Of a DNA stretch of 64,000 bases, positions 53,845 to 62,394 are shown piece by piece. A program made the translations under genes and the position numbers. This DNA is from an uncultured Pelagibacteraceae bacterium. GTDB taxonomy: Bacteria > Pseudomonadota > Alphaproteobacteria > Pelagibacterales > Pelagibacteraceae. The stretch is from NCBI GenBank assembly GCA_902577875.1, contig CACHAX010000004.1, forward strand, positions 1 to 64,000. The letters run 5' to 3'. The notes under the pieces are model-generated. The model worked only from the letters and a program-made list of their open reading frames with translations. It made no database searches and was not told where the DNA came from. Each line of letters starts with the position of its first letter. Position 1 is the first letter of the stretch.

Positions 53845-53859
53845 TGTAATAATATAACA
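53845..53859. promoter_or_regulatory. Zur box 2 (imperfect palindrome)
   Basis: TGTAATAATATAACA differs from box 1 at a single position and is centred 18 bp from it, 20 bp before the znuC ATG. Two tandem dimer sites nearly two helical turns apart would allow cooperative control of znuA and znuCB-zur. Confidence 0.7.
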
Positions 53860-53879
53860 TTAATAAGTCAAGGTAATAA

Positions 53880-54626
53880 ATGACAATTGAGAACAATGTA
53901 TTAGTAAAATTAACTGAAGTTGGATTAAAACAACGGAATAAATGGCTTGTAAAAGGCGTTTCTTTAATTGTTGAAAGAAGAAAGATAGTAACATTAATTG
54001 GGCCAAATGGTTCTGGCAAAAGCACAACTGCAAAAATTGCGATAGGACTTCATAAGAATATAGAAGGCAATGTAGAAAAATTTACTGATAAAATTGGATA
54101 TGTTCCTCAAAAGATTTCAATTGACTGGACATTGCCACTTAAAGTGAGTGATTTTATGGTTTTAACAGATGAACTCGATGAAGAAAAAATAAATGAAGCT
54201 TTAAAATTAACGGGTGCAGATCATCTTAAAAACCAGAATTTAGGAAATTTATCTGGTGGAGAATTTCAAAGAGTGCTTCTTGCAAGAGCAGTTTCAAAAA
54301 AACCTGATCTTTTAGTATTGGATGAGCCGGTTCAAGGAGTTGATTTTACTGGGGAGATTGCATTGTATAAATTAATAAAAGAAATAGCAGATAAATTAAA
54401 TTGTGGAATTTTATTAATTTCTCATGATTTGCATACTGTTATGACAGCAACAGATCATGTTATTTGTTTAAATGGCCACGTGTGTTGTTCAGGAACACCA
54501 AAAGACGTTGCGATGAATAATGAGTATAAACTGTTATTTGGCGAACAAGCTTCACAAACTCTTTCTATATATGAACATAAGCATGATCATGTTCATTCAA
54601 ATGATGGAGATATAAAAAAAAATTAA
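53880..54626 (+). CDS. znuC: Zinc ABC transporter ATP-binding protein ZnuC
   Basis: 248 residues. ABC ATPase: Walker A LIGPNGSGKSTTAKIAIG (about 39-56), Q-loop GYVPQKISIDWTLPLKV, signature NLSGGEFQRVLLARAV, Walker B LLVLDEPVQGVDFTGE, and the switch histidine in LISHDLHTVM. The WTLPLKVSDFM and HVCCSGTPKDV segments are typical of the ZnuC branch. The C-terminus (EHKHDHVHSNDGD) is His-rich, as in alphaproteobacterial ZnuC, and may sense zinc. Starts right after the Zur boxes; znuB follows without a gap. Confidence 0.96.
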   Translation: MTIENNVLVKLTEVGLKQRNKWLVKGVSLIVERRKIVTLIGPNGSGKSTTAKIAIGLHKNIEGNVEKFTDKIGYVPQKISIDWTLPLKVSDFMVLTDELDEEKINEALKLTGADHLKNQNLGNLSGGEFQRVLLARAVSKKPDLLVLDEPVQGVDFTGEIALYKLIKEIADKLNCGILLISHDLHTVMTATDHVICLNGHVCCSGTPKDVAMNNEYKLLFGEQASQTLSIYEHKHDHVHSNDGDIKKN

Positions 54627-55430
54627 ATGTTTGATGATTTTTTTATAAGAGCTTTAATTGCTGGTATAGGTGTTGCTTTTGTAACAGGTCCTTTGGGCTG
54701 CTTTGTAGTTTGGAGAAGATTATCTTATTTCGGAGATACATTAGCACATTCAGCATTACTTGGTGTTACAATGGCATTGGCATTCGAAATTAATATAGCA
54801 ATTTCGATATTTATCATTTCATCAGTAATAGCAATCATATTAGTTAAACTTGAAAAAAATACTAATTTGCCCGGTGATGCTTTACTTGGTCTTTTAGCTC
54901 ACTCAGCATTAGCAGTTGGCTTAGTGGTAATTGGTTTTCTCTCATTTATAAGATTTGATGTCATGGGACTATTATTTGGAGACATATTAGCTGTTAATGT
55001 TGATGATTTGATAATTATATGGGGAGGAGGAGCAATAATTTTAATTGTATTAAAAATAATTTGGAAACCTTTATTTGCTTCAACAGTAAATTATGAACTT
55101 GCAGAAGCAGAAGGATTAAATCCTGATAGAGCAAAAGCAATATTTACTATTTTAATGGCAGCAATAATTGCAATTTCTATAAAAATTGTAGGACTTTTAT
55201 TAATAACTGGGATGTTAATTATACCAACGGCTATGGCTCGTAACATATCAGATACTCCCAAAAAGATGGTAATTTTTTCTATATGTGGAGGATTATTATC
55301 AGTAATCATGGGTTTATTTTCTTCATTGCAATTCAATACTCCTTCGGGTCCATCAATCATTGCTGCAGCGTTATTATTATTTGTAATATCTCTATTTAAA
55401 ATTAAACAGACGATACAATTGAAAAACTAA
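54627..55430 (+). CDS. znuB: Zinc ABC transporter permease ZnuB
   Basis: 267 residues, about eight membrane helices (ABC-3 family). GPLGCFVVWRRLSYFGDTLAHSALLGVTMAL is the family signature with the conserved His. MGLLFGDILAVNVDDL and AEAEGLNPDRAKAIFTILMAAIIAISIKIVGLLLITGMLIIPTAMARNIS (EAA-like coupling region and following helices) complete it. Its ATG follows the znuC stop directly. zur follows 24 bp later. Confidence 0.96.
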   Translation: MFDDFFIRALIAGIGVAFVTGPLGCFVVWRRLSYFGDTLAHSALLGVTMALAFEINIAISIFIISSVIAIILVKLEKNTNLPGDALLGLLAHSALAVGLVVIGFLSFIRFDVMGLLFGDILAVNVDDLIIIWGGGAIILIVLKIIWKPLFASTVNYELAEAEGLNPDRAKAIFTILMAAIIAISIKIVGLLLITGMLIIPTAMARNISDTPKKMVIFSICGGLLSVIMGLFSSLQFNTPSGPSIIAAALLLFVISLFKIKQTIQLKN

Positions 55431-55454
55431 TGGGAAATTGATAAAAGAAAAACT

Positions 55455-55853
55455 ATGCTTAAACAGGAAACACTATCAAAAAATCAACAAATAGTTCTTG
55501 ATTACATTGAAAAAGTAAATGAGCCCATAAAAGCTTATTCAATTTTACATAATGTACAAAAAAAAGGTATTAAAGCCCCTCTTCAAGTTTATAGAGCGCT
55601 TGATAAATTGGTAGAAATTGGAAAAATTCACAAAATTGAAAGTAGAAATGCTTTCGTTGCATGTAAAAATTCAAATTGTCAGATTTCAAAGGCAACAGCA
55701 TTTTCAATATGTGAAAGCTGTGAAGAAGTAAGTGAAATTAGTGACAGCAAACTTTCAAAATATTTAAAAAATTTTCAAGACAAAGCGGGTATGAAATTCA
55801 ATAAATATAATCTTGAATTCTTTGGGCTTTGTAAAAAATGCTCTATCAAATGA
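55455..55853 (+). CDS. zur: Zinc uptake regulator Zur (Fur family)
   Basis: 132 residues. N-terminal winged helix (LSKNQQIVLDYIEKVNEPIKAYSILHNVQKKGIKAPLQVYRALDKLVEIGKIHKIESRNAFVAC), with VYRALDKL as the recognition helix of Fur proteins. The dimerisation part has cysteines CKNSNC, CESCEE and CKKC, the latter two being the structural CxxC pair. Context (znuA-znuCB and Zur palindromes) makes it Zur and not Fur. Being downstream of the boxes it is probably autoregulated. Confidence 0.93.
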   Translation: MLKQETLSKNQQIVLDYIEKVNEPIKAYSILHNVQKKGIKAPLQVYRALDKLVEIGKIHKIESRNAFVACKNSNCQISKATAFSICESCEEVSEISDSKLSKYLKNFQDKAGMKFNKYNLEFFGLCKKCSIK

Positions 55854-56389
55854 AGATCTCCAAAGGAGATAAAATAGAAGAAATTACACTTCCAAGAGAT
55901 GACGGGTCTACATTTAATTTATCAGAAACACATGGAAAGAAAGTTCTTTTAACTTTTTACAGAATAGCTGGGTGTAGTTTTTGCAATCTTAGATTAAACG
56001 AAATTAATAAAAGATTTAATGAGTTAGGAAATAATTTTACACATGTTGCAATATTTCACTCGCCGGTTGATAATTTAAGGTCATATATGAAAAAACATAA
56101 CAATTTACCTTTTACTGTACTGGCCGATGAAGATTTTAAATATTTTCAAAAATATGAAATTGAAAGATCAATTATGAAAACATTATCTGCAATGCTATTT
56201 AAATCTCATAAAATAATACCTGCAATGTTAAAGGGATATATTCCTTTAAAAATTAAAGGTCATTTTGATATAGCTGTTACAGATGTTTTGATAAACGAAC
56301 AAGGCACAGTTGATGAAGTATACTACGCCAAGAAAGATATAGCCGATCACTTCAGTTTTGAGAAAATTAAAGAATTTGCAACAAGCTAA
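55850..56389 (+). CDS. Peroxiredoxin-like protein (AhpC/TSA-type thioredoxin fold)
   Basis: 179 residues from ATG 55850, which overlaps the zur stop (ATGA). EEITLPRDDGSTFNLSETHGKKVLLTFYRIAGCSFCNLRLNEINKRFNELG is the peroxiredoxin-like entry with a CxxC (GCSFC) where Prx enzymes have the peroxidatic cysteine; FTHVAIFHSPVDNLRSYM and FTVLADEDFKYF follow. The PRX-like2 group is usually annotated as thiol peroxidase or 'redoxin'. Substrate unknown. Translational coupling to zur hints that it is zinc-regulated too, perhaps protecting thiols when zinc is low. Confidence 0.8.
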   Translation: MKISKGDKIEEITLPRDDGSTFNLSETHGKKVLLTFYRIAGCSFCNLRLNEINKRFNELGNNFTHVAIFHSPVDNLRSYMKKHNNLPFTVLADEDFKYFQKYEIERSIMKTLSAMLFKSHKIIPAMLKGYIPLKIKGHFDIAVTDVLINEQGTVDEVYYAKKDIADHFSFEKIKEFATS

Positions 56390-56395
56390 AAACAG

Positions 56396-56734
56396 ATGTT
56401 ATTTTTTATTTTTAAAGTTGTAGCAGCAGGTTTAATTGTTGCTTTTTCAAGTTGGTTGGCTGGTCAAAATCCTAAGCTCGCTGGATTTATTATTGCATTA
56501 CCGTTGGTATCACTAATAGCGATACTATTTTCGTATTATGAACACAATGATACAGAGAAAACAGTAATGTTTACAAAAAGTATATTTATTGCAGTACCAG
56601 CAAGTTATTTATTTTTTGTACCCTTCTTTTTTGCAAAATCATTGAATATGAATTTTTTCATAATTTATATTGCAGGTTTAATATTGCTAATCGGAGGATA
56701 TTTTATCCATAGATACATAATCAATTTAATATAA
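56396..56734 (+). CDS. Small membrane protein (DUF3147-like)
   Basis: 112 residues, four membrane helices. LFFIFKVVAAGLIVAFSSWLAGQNPKLAGFIIALPLVSLIAILFSYYEHND resembles the DUF3147 pattern of short integral membrane proteins ('...P.laG.i.alP..s...l...y.e...'). No function known. Start is 6 bp after the preceding stop; co-transcription is likely. It ends about 58 bp before the next gene, which has its own strong ribosome site. Confidence 0.65.
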   Translation: MLFFIFKVVAAGLIVAFSSWLAGQNPKLAGFIIALPLVSLIAILFSYYEHNDTEKTVMFTKSIFIAVPASYLFFVPFFFAKSLNMNFFIIYIAGLILLIGGYFIHRYIINLI

Positions 56735-56792
56735 AATAATAATTTTAATAAATCTTTAACATAACTGTCATAAGTATAGAGAAAGGAGTTTT

Positions 56793-57014
56793 ATGTTTTT
56801 AAAAAAATATCTCAAATGGATAAGTACGTTTTTAGTCTTAACCGGAATATTGCTTACAAATTTAAATATATATCCAATTAATATATATTTTCATGGTCTT
56901 GGTGTAGTTGGATGGACAATATCGGGTTTTTTATTAAAAGATAAAGCCATATTAACTAATTTTGGATTACAAATTCCATTATTTGTAATTGGTATTTATA
57001 AAATTATTTTTTAA
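56793..57014 (+). CDS. Small hydrophobic protein, hypothetical
   Basis: 73 residues, two membrane helices (ISTFLVLTGILLTNLNIYPINIYFHGLGVVGWTISGFLLKD). Preceded by a very good Shine-Dalgarno, GAAAGGAG 6-8 bp before the ATG, one of the clearest in this window, so translation seems certain. ATG of arsC overlaps its stop region by one base. No named family recognised; similar small membrane proteins occur in marine alphaproteobacteria. Confidence 0.7.
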   Translation: MFLKKYLKWISTFLVLTGILLTNLNIYPINIYFHGLGVVGWTISGFLLKDKAILTNFGLQIPLFVIGIYKIIF

Positions 57015-57445
57015 TGAAAAATATTTTATTTGTATGCACAGGAAATTCAGCGAGAAGCATTATCGCTGAGAGTATTATTAATAACGAATACTCAAATAAA
57101 TTTAATGCTTTCAGTGCTGGTAGTAATCCATCTGGAAAAATCAATGAAGATGTTAAAAGTTTTTTAGAAAAAAATAAAAGTTATGATCTAACTAATTATA
57201 GTTCTAAAAACTTTGAAGAATTTATCAATAAAGAATTAAAAATGGATCATGTAATAACAGTATGCAACAACGCAAATAATGAGGTATGTCCTATTTGGCC
57301 TGATAAAAACCAAATTATACATTGGGATATAGAAGATCCGGTAGCTAAACTTCAAAATGCAAATGACGAAGAAAAGCAAATAATCATTAGAAAAACTTTC
57401 AATATTATAAGTAATAAAATTAAAGATTGGATAGATGAAAAATAA
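57014..57445 (+). CDS. arsC: Arsenate reductase, LMW-PTP/ArsC type
   Basis: 143 residues. The P-loop is FVCTGNSARSIIAESIIN (CTGNSARS, the catalytic C-x5-R with arsenate reductase preference over protein phosphatases). The later MDHVITVCNNANNEVCPIWP carries two cysteines for the intramolecular disulfide relay, and IHWDIEDPVAK is the general-acid Asp loop. It reduces As(V) to As(III). Coupled to the preceding small gene and overlapping the aquaglyceroporin gene by 11 bp, so the pair forms a detoxification unit. Confidence 0.9.
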   Translation: MKNILFVCTGNSARSIIAESIINNEYSNKFNAFSAGSNPSGKINEDVKSFLEKNKSYDLTNYSSKNFEEFINKELKMDHVITVCNNANNEVCPIWPDKNQIIHWDIEDPVAKLQNANDEEKQIIIRKTFNIISNKIKDWIDEK

Positions 57446-58094
57446 AAATAGATATTTTCTTTCAGAGTTCATTGGAAGTTGCTTTCTGGTCATGATCATA
57501 GTTGGATCAGGTTTAATGGCAGAAAATCTAACTAATGATATAGCAGTAATGCTAATAGCAAACACATTGGCAACCGGAGCTGGATTATTTGTGCTAATAA
57601 CAGTATTTGCTGATGTATCTGGGGCTCATTTCAATCCATTTGTAAGTATTGCTATGACAATTACAGGAAAGTTAAAAAAAAACCTTCTACCCTTTTATAT
57701 TTCTGCTCAGATACTTGGATGTTTGCTAGGTGTAGCATTAGCTAATTTCTTTTTTGAACATCAGGTTTTTGAATTATCAACAAAGTCAAGGAGTGGGATT
57801 TATATTTTTACTTCTGAAATAGTTGCTACATTGGGTCTTATTTTAATTATTTTTGGTTCAATGAAATCAGGTAAAATAGCTGTTGCTGGATCAGTTGGTT
57901 TATATATCACTGCTGGTTATTGGTTTACCTCGTCAACTTCTTTTGCAAATCCTGCTGTAACAATAGCAAGAACATTCACAGAGTCGTTTACTGGTATAAG
58001 TTATTTAAACACTCCTTTTTATATAATTGCAGAATTAATTGGTATGTTAATTGCTGTTTATATCGCAAAAAAATTATTCTTAGAAAAAGATTGA
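57435..58094 (+). CDS. Aquaglyceroporin-family channel (AqpS-like)
   Basis: 219 residues, six membrane helices and two half-helices: first NPx box HFNPFVS (NPF rather than NPA), second FANPAVTIARTFT. The MIP fold is clear: FLSEFIGSCFLVMIIVGSGLMAENL to the end. Alphaproteobacterial arsC-linked channels (AqpS in Sinorhizobium) let As(III) leave the cell after ArsC reduces it, replacing ArsB/Acr3 pumps, which are absent here. The substrate is inferred from the linkage. Stop TGA overlaps the next start (TTGA). Confidence 0.85.
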   Translation: MKNKNRYFLSEFIGSCFLVMIIVGSGLMAENLTNDIAVMLIANTLATGAGLFVLITVFADVSGAHFNPFVSIAMTITGKLKKNLLPFYISAQILGCLLGVALANFFFEHQVFELSTKSRSGIYIFTSEIVATLGLILIIFGSMKSGKIAVAGSVGLYITAGYWFTSSTSFANPAVTIARTFTESFTGISYLNTPFYIIAELIGMLIAVYIAKKLFLEKD

Positions 58095-58579
58095 AAAATT
58101 TAAAACTAACAAACAATATTAAATTAATTAATAAAAAATTTAAAAAAAAAGAATTTTATCATTTTTTAAAAACCTCAAACCTTTCAATAGTAATACCCAA
58201 AATTAAGAACAAGTATATTTTGGTTTCACAAAAAAGAATTCCTATAAATCAAATTAATTTTGAGTTTCCATCTGGTATAATTGAAAAACATGAAACAGCT
58301 TTAATATCTGCTAAAAAAGAATTAATTGAAGAAACAGGATATAAATCAAGAAATAAATTAAGAAAAATTACTTCATTTTATTCTGAACCAGGTCGACTCA
58401 CCACTAAAATTACTGGTTTTTTTTGTAATAATCTTATTAAAATTTCTAAGCCTGAAAAAGGAATTAAAATCCACATAGTTTCAGATCATCAAATAATTAA
58501 ATTAATTGAGAATGGTAAATTTAACAATGCATCTCATATAGGAATGTATTTGTTTTATAAAAAGAAATACGCTCAATAA
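58091..58579 (+). CDS. NUDIX hydrolase
   Basis: 162 residues if started at TTG 58091, which overlaps the channel stop; the ORF-track start at 57920 lies deep inside the aquaporin gene. The NUDIX box is GIIEKHETALISAKKELIEETGY (Gx5Ex7KExxEExG), with Lys for the usual Arg. The sequence after it, FYSEPGRLTTKITGFFCNNL, matches the ADP-ribose/ADP-sugar pyrophosphatase branch ('y.sPG..ser...f.a.'). It would hydrolyse nucleotide sugars or ADP-ribose. A TTG start without obvious ribosome site relies on coupling. Confidence 0.75.
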   Translation: MKNLKLTNNIKLINKKFKKKEFYHFLKTSNLSIVIPKIKNKYILVSQKRIPINQINFEFPSGIIEKHETALISAKKELIEETGYKSRNKLRKITSFYSEPGRLTTKITGFFCNNLIKISKPEKGIKIHIVSDHQIIKLIENGKFNNASHIGMYLFYKKKYAQ

Positions 58580-58596
58580 TAATACCGAGCGTATTT
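58565..58596 (+). terminator. Hairpin at the end of the ars/NUDIX run
   Basis: AAATACGCTC and GAGCGTATTT form a perfect 10-bp stem around a 12-nt loop, spanning the NUDIX stop codon. There is only a short T stretch after it, so a classical intrinsic terminator is not proven. Being symmetric, it may end transcripts or stabilise 3' ends from both sides; ppx is convergent, 130 bp away. Confidence 0.5.
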
Positions 58597-58729
58597 CAGG
58601 GGTTTAATGTTTACAATTTAATCACAGAATAATATTACATTTGGATTAAAGATATGTTTCAATAAAATTAAAAATATATTAAAGAAGAAAAATCACTAAC
58701 CTGTAAGTTGTAATAAATTAAATTATATA

Positions 58730-60241
58730 TTAATTATTTGAATAAATTACTCTTGGTTCTAAAAATAATTCTCTCGCCAGAGCTTTAAATCTTTTTGTAA
58801 CTTGTTTAGAAATTATTTCTTGGTGTTGTGCTGGAATTTTTAAAAATACAGAGTTACCTCTTTTATACAATTTAAATTCCTCTAAGAAGATAGTTGAAAT
58901 AGATGTAAGTGAATGTGCAAATCTTAAGGCTGCACCAACTTGTTTACTAGAAAAAATTTCATTATTATTTAAAAAAGTTAAATATTCTATTTTAGGGTTG
59001 TATTTAATGCTGCAGTACCTCCAATAACATGAAAGAGCTATTTGAATTCTTTCTTTATGTGAAAGTCTCAATAATGGAGTATTTAATGTTTCTTGAAAAA
59101 CTAATTCTGCTTTTTGAAAAGCACCAAGTCCCCAATCCATATGACTTAAAACACAAGCTAAATTAAGCAATTTTTCATCAAAATGTTCATTACCATCAAA
59201 TACAGGTTTGATAAATTCATGATACTTTTTGTAGGTTAATCCCAAATCACCTCTCTTCTTCGAAATATATTCTAATGATTTTTCAAAAACTTGAGAGTTA
59301 TCAATATTTTTAAAGTAATCTTTTGCTAGAGATCCCTCTCTAATACCGCTTATGGAACATATTATGTTTTTTGGATTTGTTGCTCTCATGATCTCATCTA
59401 AAATTATAGAGCTATATGGTAGATAAGGTGTTCTAGATTTAGATATATATTCAACTGTTTTTAGTTTTGCTTTATTGAACGATGCTATTTTTTCTATAAA
59501 TGTTGATAAAGTTTCATAATTTACTGAATACTGATGGATTATGTGGACAGGGTGTTTATTTTGAAAAAGATGAAGTTTAAATAAAGCTCTCCATGTTCCG
59601 CCAACTAAATAAAGATTTTCAAATTTTTTTTTAGATAACCATTTTTCATCTCTCAAAAGTTTTTTTATATATTTAGAAAGGTTTCTCTTTTTTACAATTG
59701 GATTATTAATTAATCTTAAAACACCTAAGGGTAAAGATGTTTTATTAGTGATCAAACCATTTTCAACTCGAGCTAATTCTAAACTACCTCCACCAAGATC
59801 AGCAACTAACCCATCTACATTATCAAATCCAATTTTTACACCTTCTGCTGAACAAATTGCTTCTTCCTCTCCACTTAAGATTTCTATTTTTTTCTTAAAA
59901 AGATTTTCTACGTATTCAACAAATGGTTTTGCATCAGTTGCTTCTCTTAAAACTGCAGTTGCTATTATTTTTAAATTAGAAATTTTAGAAACATTTAAAA
60001 TCTCTGAAAATCTCTTCAATACTTTTTGAGCATAATCAACACCAGACTTATGAAGTTTTCTTGACTTATCTAAATTTTTACCAAGTTCACAAACAGCTTT
60101 TTCATTGAAAAAAGGCACACGAGAAGAGCTAAAATCTTCATAAATTAGCATCCTAATAGAATTAGAGCCTATATCAATAACTGCTAATTTAGCAGGTTTT
60201 AATTTTAAATTTTGTTTATTTTTAAAAACTTTAATTTCCAC
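58730..60241 (-). CDS. ppx: Exopolyphosphatase (Ppx/GppA family)
   Basis: 503 residues. AVIDIGSNSIRMLIYED (phosphate-1 loop, about 19-35) and GLVADLGGGSLELARVENG (phosphate-2) mark the actin-like ASKHA fold. EILSGEEEAICSAEG is the conserved catalytic Glu segment. The C-terminal HD-like domain (about 320-500; KRIQIALSCYWRYCSI) is of the long Ppx type. It cuts terminal phosphates from polyphosphate or acts on pppGpp. Its start overlaps the end of ppk1 by 11 bp, so synthesis and degradation enzymes are co-expressed. Confidence 0.92.
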   Translation of the reverse strand: MEIKVFKNKQNLKLKPAKLAVIDIGSNSIRMLIYEDFSSSRVPFFNEKAVCELGKNLDKSRKLHKSGVDYAQKVLKRFSEILNVSKISNLKIIATAVLREATDAKPFVEYVENLFKKKIEILSGEEEAICSAEGVKIGFDNVDGLVADLGGGSLELARVENGLITNKTSLPLGVLRLINNPIVKKRNLSKYIKKLLRDEKWLSKKKFENLYLVGGTWRALFKLHLFQNKHPVHIIHQYSVNYETLSTFIEKIASFNKAKLKTVEYISKSRTPYLPYSSIILDEIMRATNPKNIICSISGIREGSLAKDYFKNIDNSQVFEKSLEYISKKRGDLGLTYKKYHEFIKPVFDGNEHFDEKLLNLACVLSHMDWGLGAFQKAELVFQETLNTPLLRLSHKERIQIALSCYWRYCSIKYNPKIEYLTFLNNNEIFSSKQVGAALRFAHSLTSISTIFLEEFKLYKRGNSVFLKIPAQHQEIISKQVTKRFKALARELFLEPRVIYSNN

Positions 60242-62381
60242 TTTTAATAAGTCTTAAGTTTAATTTTTTCGGTTTCATTTTTAATTTAGCTTTACCTCTT
60301 CCAGATAAACTAGGATTATTCATAAAATAATCATGGGCTGAAAAAGAATCATTTTCACTATATTTAATTTTTGTATAATTTCCACTAGCATCAAGTTCCC
60401 AACTTTGTTTTTTATCTAAATAATTAGCTAACATAATTTGATCAAGAACTTGTTCGTGGACTGTTTGGTTTTCAATTGGAACTAGAAGTTCTACTCTTCG
60501 ATTTAAATTTCTTGGCATTAAATCTGCTGATGAAATAAAAACTTTTGCATCTCTACTAGGCATTGTTTTTCCATTTGCAAAACAATAAATTCTTGAGTGT
60601 TCCAAAAATCTTCCAATCATGCTTTTAACTATTATATTTTCAGATTTATCTTTAACTCCAGGTCTTAAACAACAAACACCTCTTACAAATAAAAATATCT
60701 TTACTCCAGCATTTGAAGCTTCGTAAAATTTATCAATTATCGCTGGGTCTACTAAGGAATTCATTTTGGCCCATATTTCACCTTTTTTACCTTTTTTGAC
60801 ATTTGTTATCTCGTTAGCAATACATTTGTTCAAACTTTCCCTAAGATTAATTGGTGATATAGATATTTTACTAAGATTTCGTGGTTTTGAATAACCAGTT
60901 ACATAATTAAAAAATTTTTCCACATCAGTTGCTATTTTTTTATCAGAGCTAAATAAAGATAAGTCAGTATAAATTTTTGCATTAACTGGGTGATAATTAC
61001 CAGTTCCCAGATGTATATAAGTTTGAATTTTTCCCTGCTCTTTTCTTAATATTAAAGATGATTTTGCATGTGTTTTATATTTTGCAAAACCATAAACTAT
61101 TTGAATTCCTGCATTTTCTAAACTTCTTGAAAGTTGAATGTTTGCTTCTTCATCAAATCTTGCTTTGATCTCTATTAAAGCGGTTACTGTCTTTCCATTT
61201 TCAGCTGCTGTTATTAAGGCTTTAACAATTGGAGAATCTAGCGTTGTTCTGTATAGAGTTTGTTTAATTGCTATAACTTTTTTATCATATGCAGCTTGAT
61301 TTAAAAACTCAACGACAGCATCAAATGTTTCAAAAGGGTGATGAATTATTAAATCTTTTTTTTTTATAGTATCAAAAAAATTATTATTAAACTCCTTTAA
61401 TCTCTCAACCTCCCTGGGATTAAAATTTTTAAATCTTAATTTAGAATTTTTAATTTTACAAACTTGGTCTATATCTTGAATTCCAACAATGCCTTCAATT
61501 TCATAGATGTATTCAGATTTTACGTTTAACTTATTGGTTATAAACTTAATTAAGTCATTATTACTATTTTTTAAAATTTCTAAACGTACTATGTCACCTG
61601 TTCTTCTTCTTTTTAAAGCCAATTCAAAAGATCTTACTAAATCTTCAGCCTCCTCTTGAATTTCTACATCACTATCTCTTATAACTCTAAATAACATTTT
61701 TTTATCTAAATCATGATCAGGAAATATTTCAGAGGCAAAAAAACTTATAACATCATCTATAATTAAAAATTTTTTAAAACTTTTATTTCCATCTATTTCA
61801 ATAAATCTTGATAAAGCTTTTGGAATTACTATTATTGCATTTAAAGTCCTTTTTTTATTTTTCTTATTTAATCTCATAACTAATGCTCTTCCTTGATTTG
61901 CAATAAATGGAAAGGGATGAGCTGGGTCTATTGCTGATGGGGTTAGCAGAGGGTAAATTTCTTCATTAAAAATTTTAAATAATCTTTTTTGTTCAGTTTT
62001 ACTTAAATTTTCAGGTTTAACTATACTTATATTTGCTTTTTTTAATTGAAGAATTAAATCTCTAAATATTTTATTTTGTTTATTAAGAAGATTATTTGTT
62101 TCCAAAATAACTTCACTCATTTGTTCATCAGGAGTAAGACCATCAGAACTAAGTGAATCTACATCTTGTTTGATTTGACTATATAAACCTGCAACACGAA
62201 CCATGAAAAATTCATCTAAATTTGATCCAGCTATAGATAAAAATTTAATTCTTTCATAAAGAGGATTTTCAAAATTTTGGGCCTCAAGAAGAACTCTGTC
62301 GTTGAATTTTAGCCAAGACAGCTCTCTATTTATGTATTTAGATTTTAGTGTTTCTTTATCTTGTTTTTTTAATGCAGTCAT
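60231..62381 (-). CDS. ppk1: Polyphosphate kinase 1
   Basis: 716 residues. YINRELSWLKFNDRVLLEAQN (N-domain), HPFPFIANQGRALVMRL (head domain), HPFETFDAVVEFLNQAA and KQTLYRTTLDSPIVKALITAAENGKTVTALIEIKARFDEEANIQLSRSLENAGIQIVYGFAKYKTHAKSSL. The His in YKTHAK is the phosphorylated residue. The second His-containing region is in FLEHSRIYCFANG. It makes polyphosphate from ATP. Length is the usual ~690-720. Start ATG is only 13 bp from the divergent sixA ATG. Confidence 0.97.
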   Translation of the reverse strand: MTALKKQDKETLKSKYINRELSWLKFNDRVLLEAQNFENPLYERIKFLSIAGSNLDEFFMVRVAGLYSQIKQDVDSLSSDGLTPDEQMSEVILETNNLLNKQNKIFRDLILQLKKANISIVKPENLSKTEQKRLFKIFNEEIYPLLTPSAIDPAHPFPFIANQGRALVMRLNKKNKKRTLNAIIVIPKALSRFIEIDGNKSFKKFLIIDDVISFFASEIFPDHDLDKKMLFRVIRDSDVEIQEEAEDLVRSFELALKRRRTGDIVRLEILKNSNNDLIKFITNKLNVKSEYIYEIEGIVGIQDIDQVCKIKNSKLRFKNFNPREVERLKEFNNNFFDTIKKKDLIIHHPFETFDAVVEFLNQAAYDKKVIAIKQTLYRTTLDSPIVKALITAAENGKTVTALIEIKARFDEEANIQLSRSLENAGIQIVYGFAKYKTHAKSSLILRKEQGKIQTYIHLGTGNYHPVNAKIYTDLSLFSSDKKIATDVEKFFNYVTGYSKPRNLSKISISPINLRESLNKCIANEITNVKKGKKGEIWAKMNSLVDPAIIDKFYEASNAGVKIFLFVRGVCCLRPGVKDKSENIIVKSMIGRFLEHSRIYCFANGKTMPSRDAKVFISSADLMPRNLNRRVELLVPIENQTVHEQVLDQIMLANYLDKKQSWELDASGNYTKIKYSENDSFSAHDYFMNNPSLSGRGKAKLKMKPKKLNLRLIKSGN

Positions 62382-62394
62382 ATATTTAAAATTT

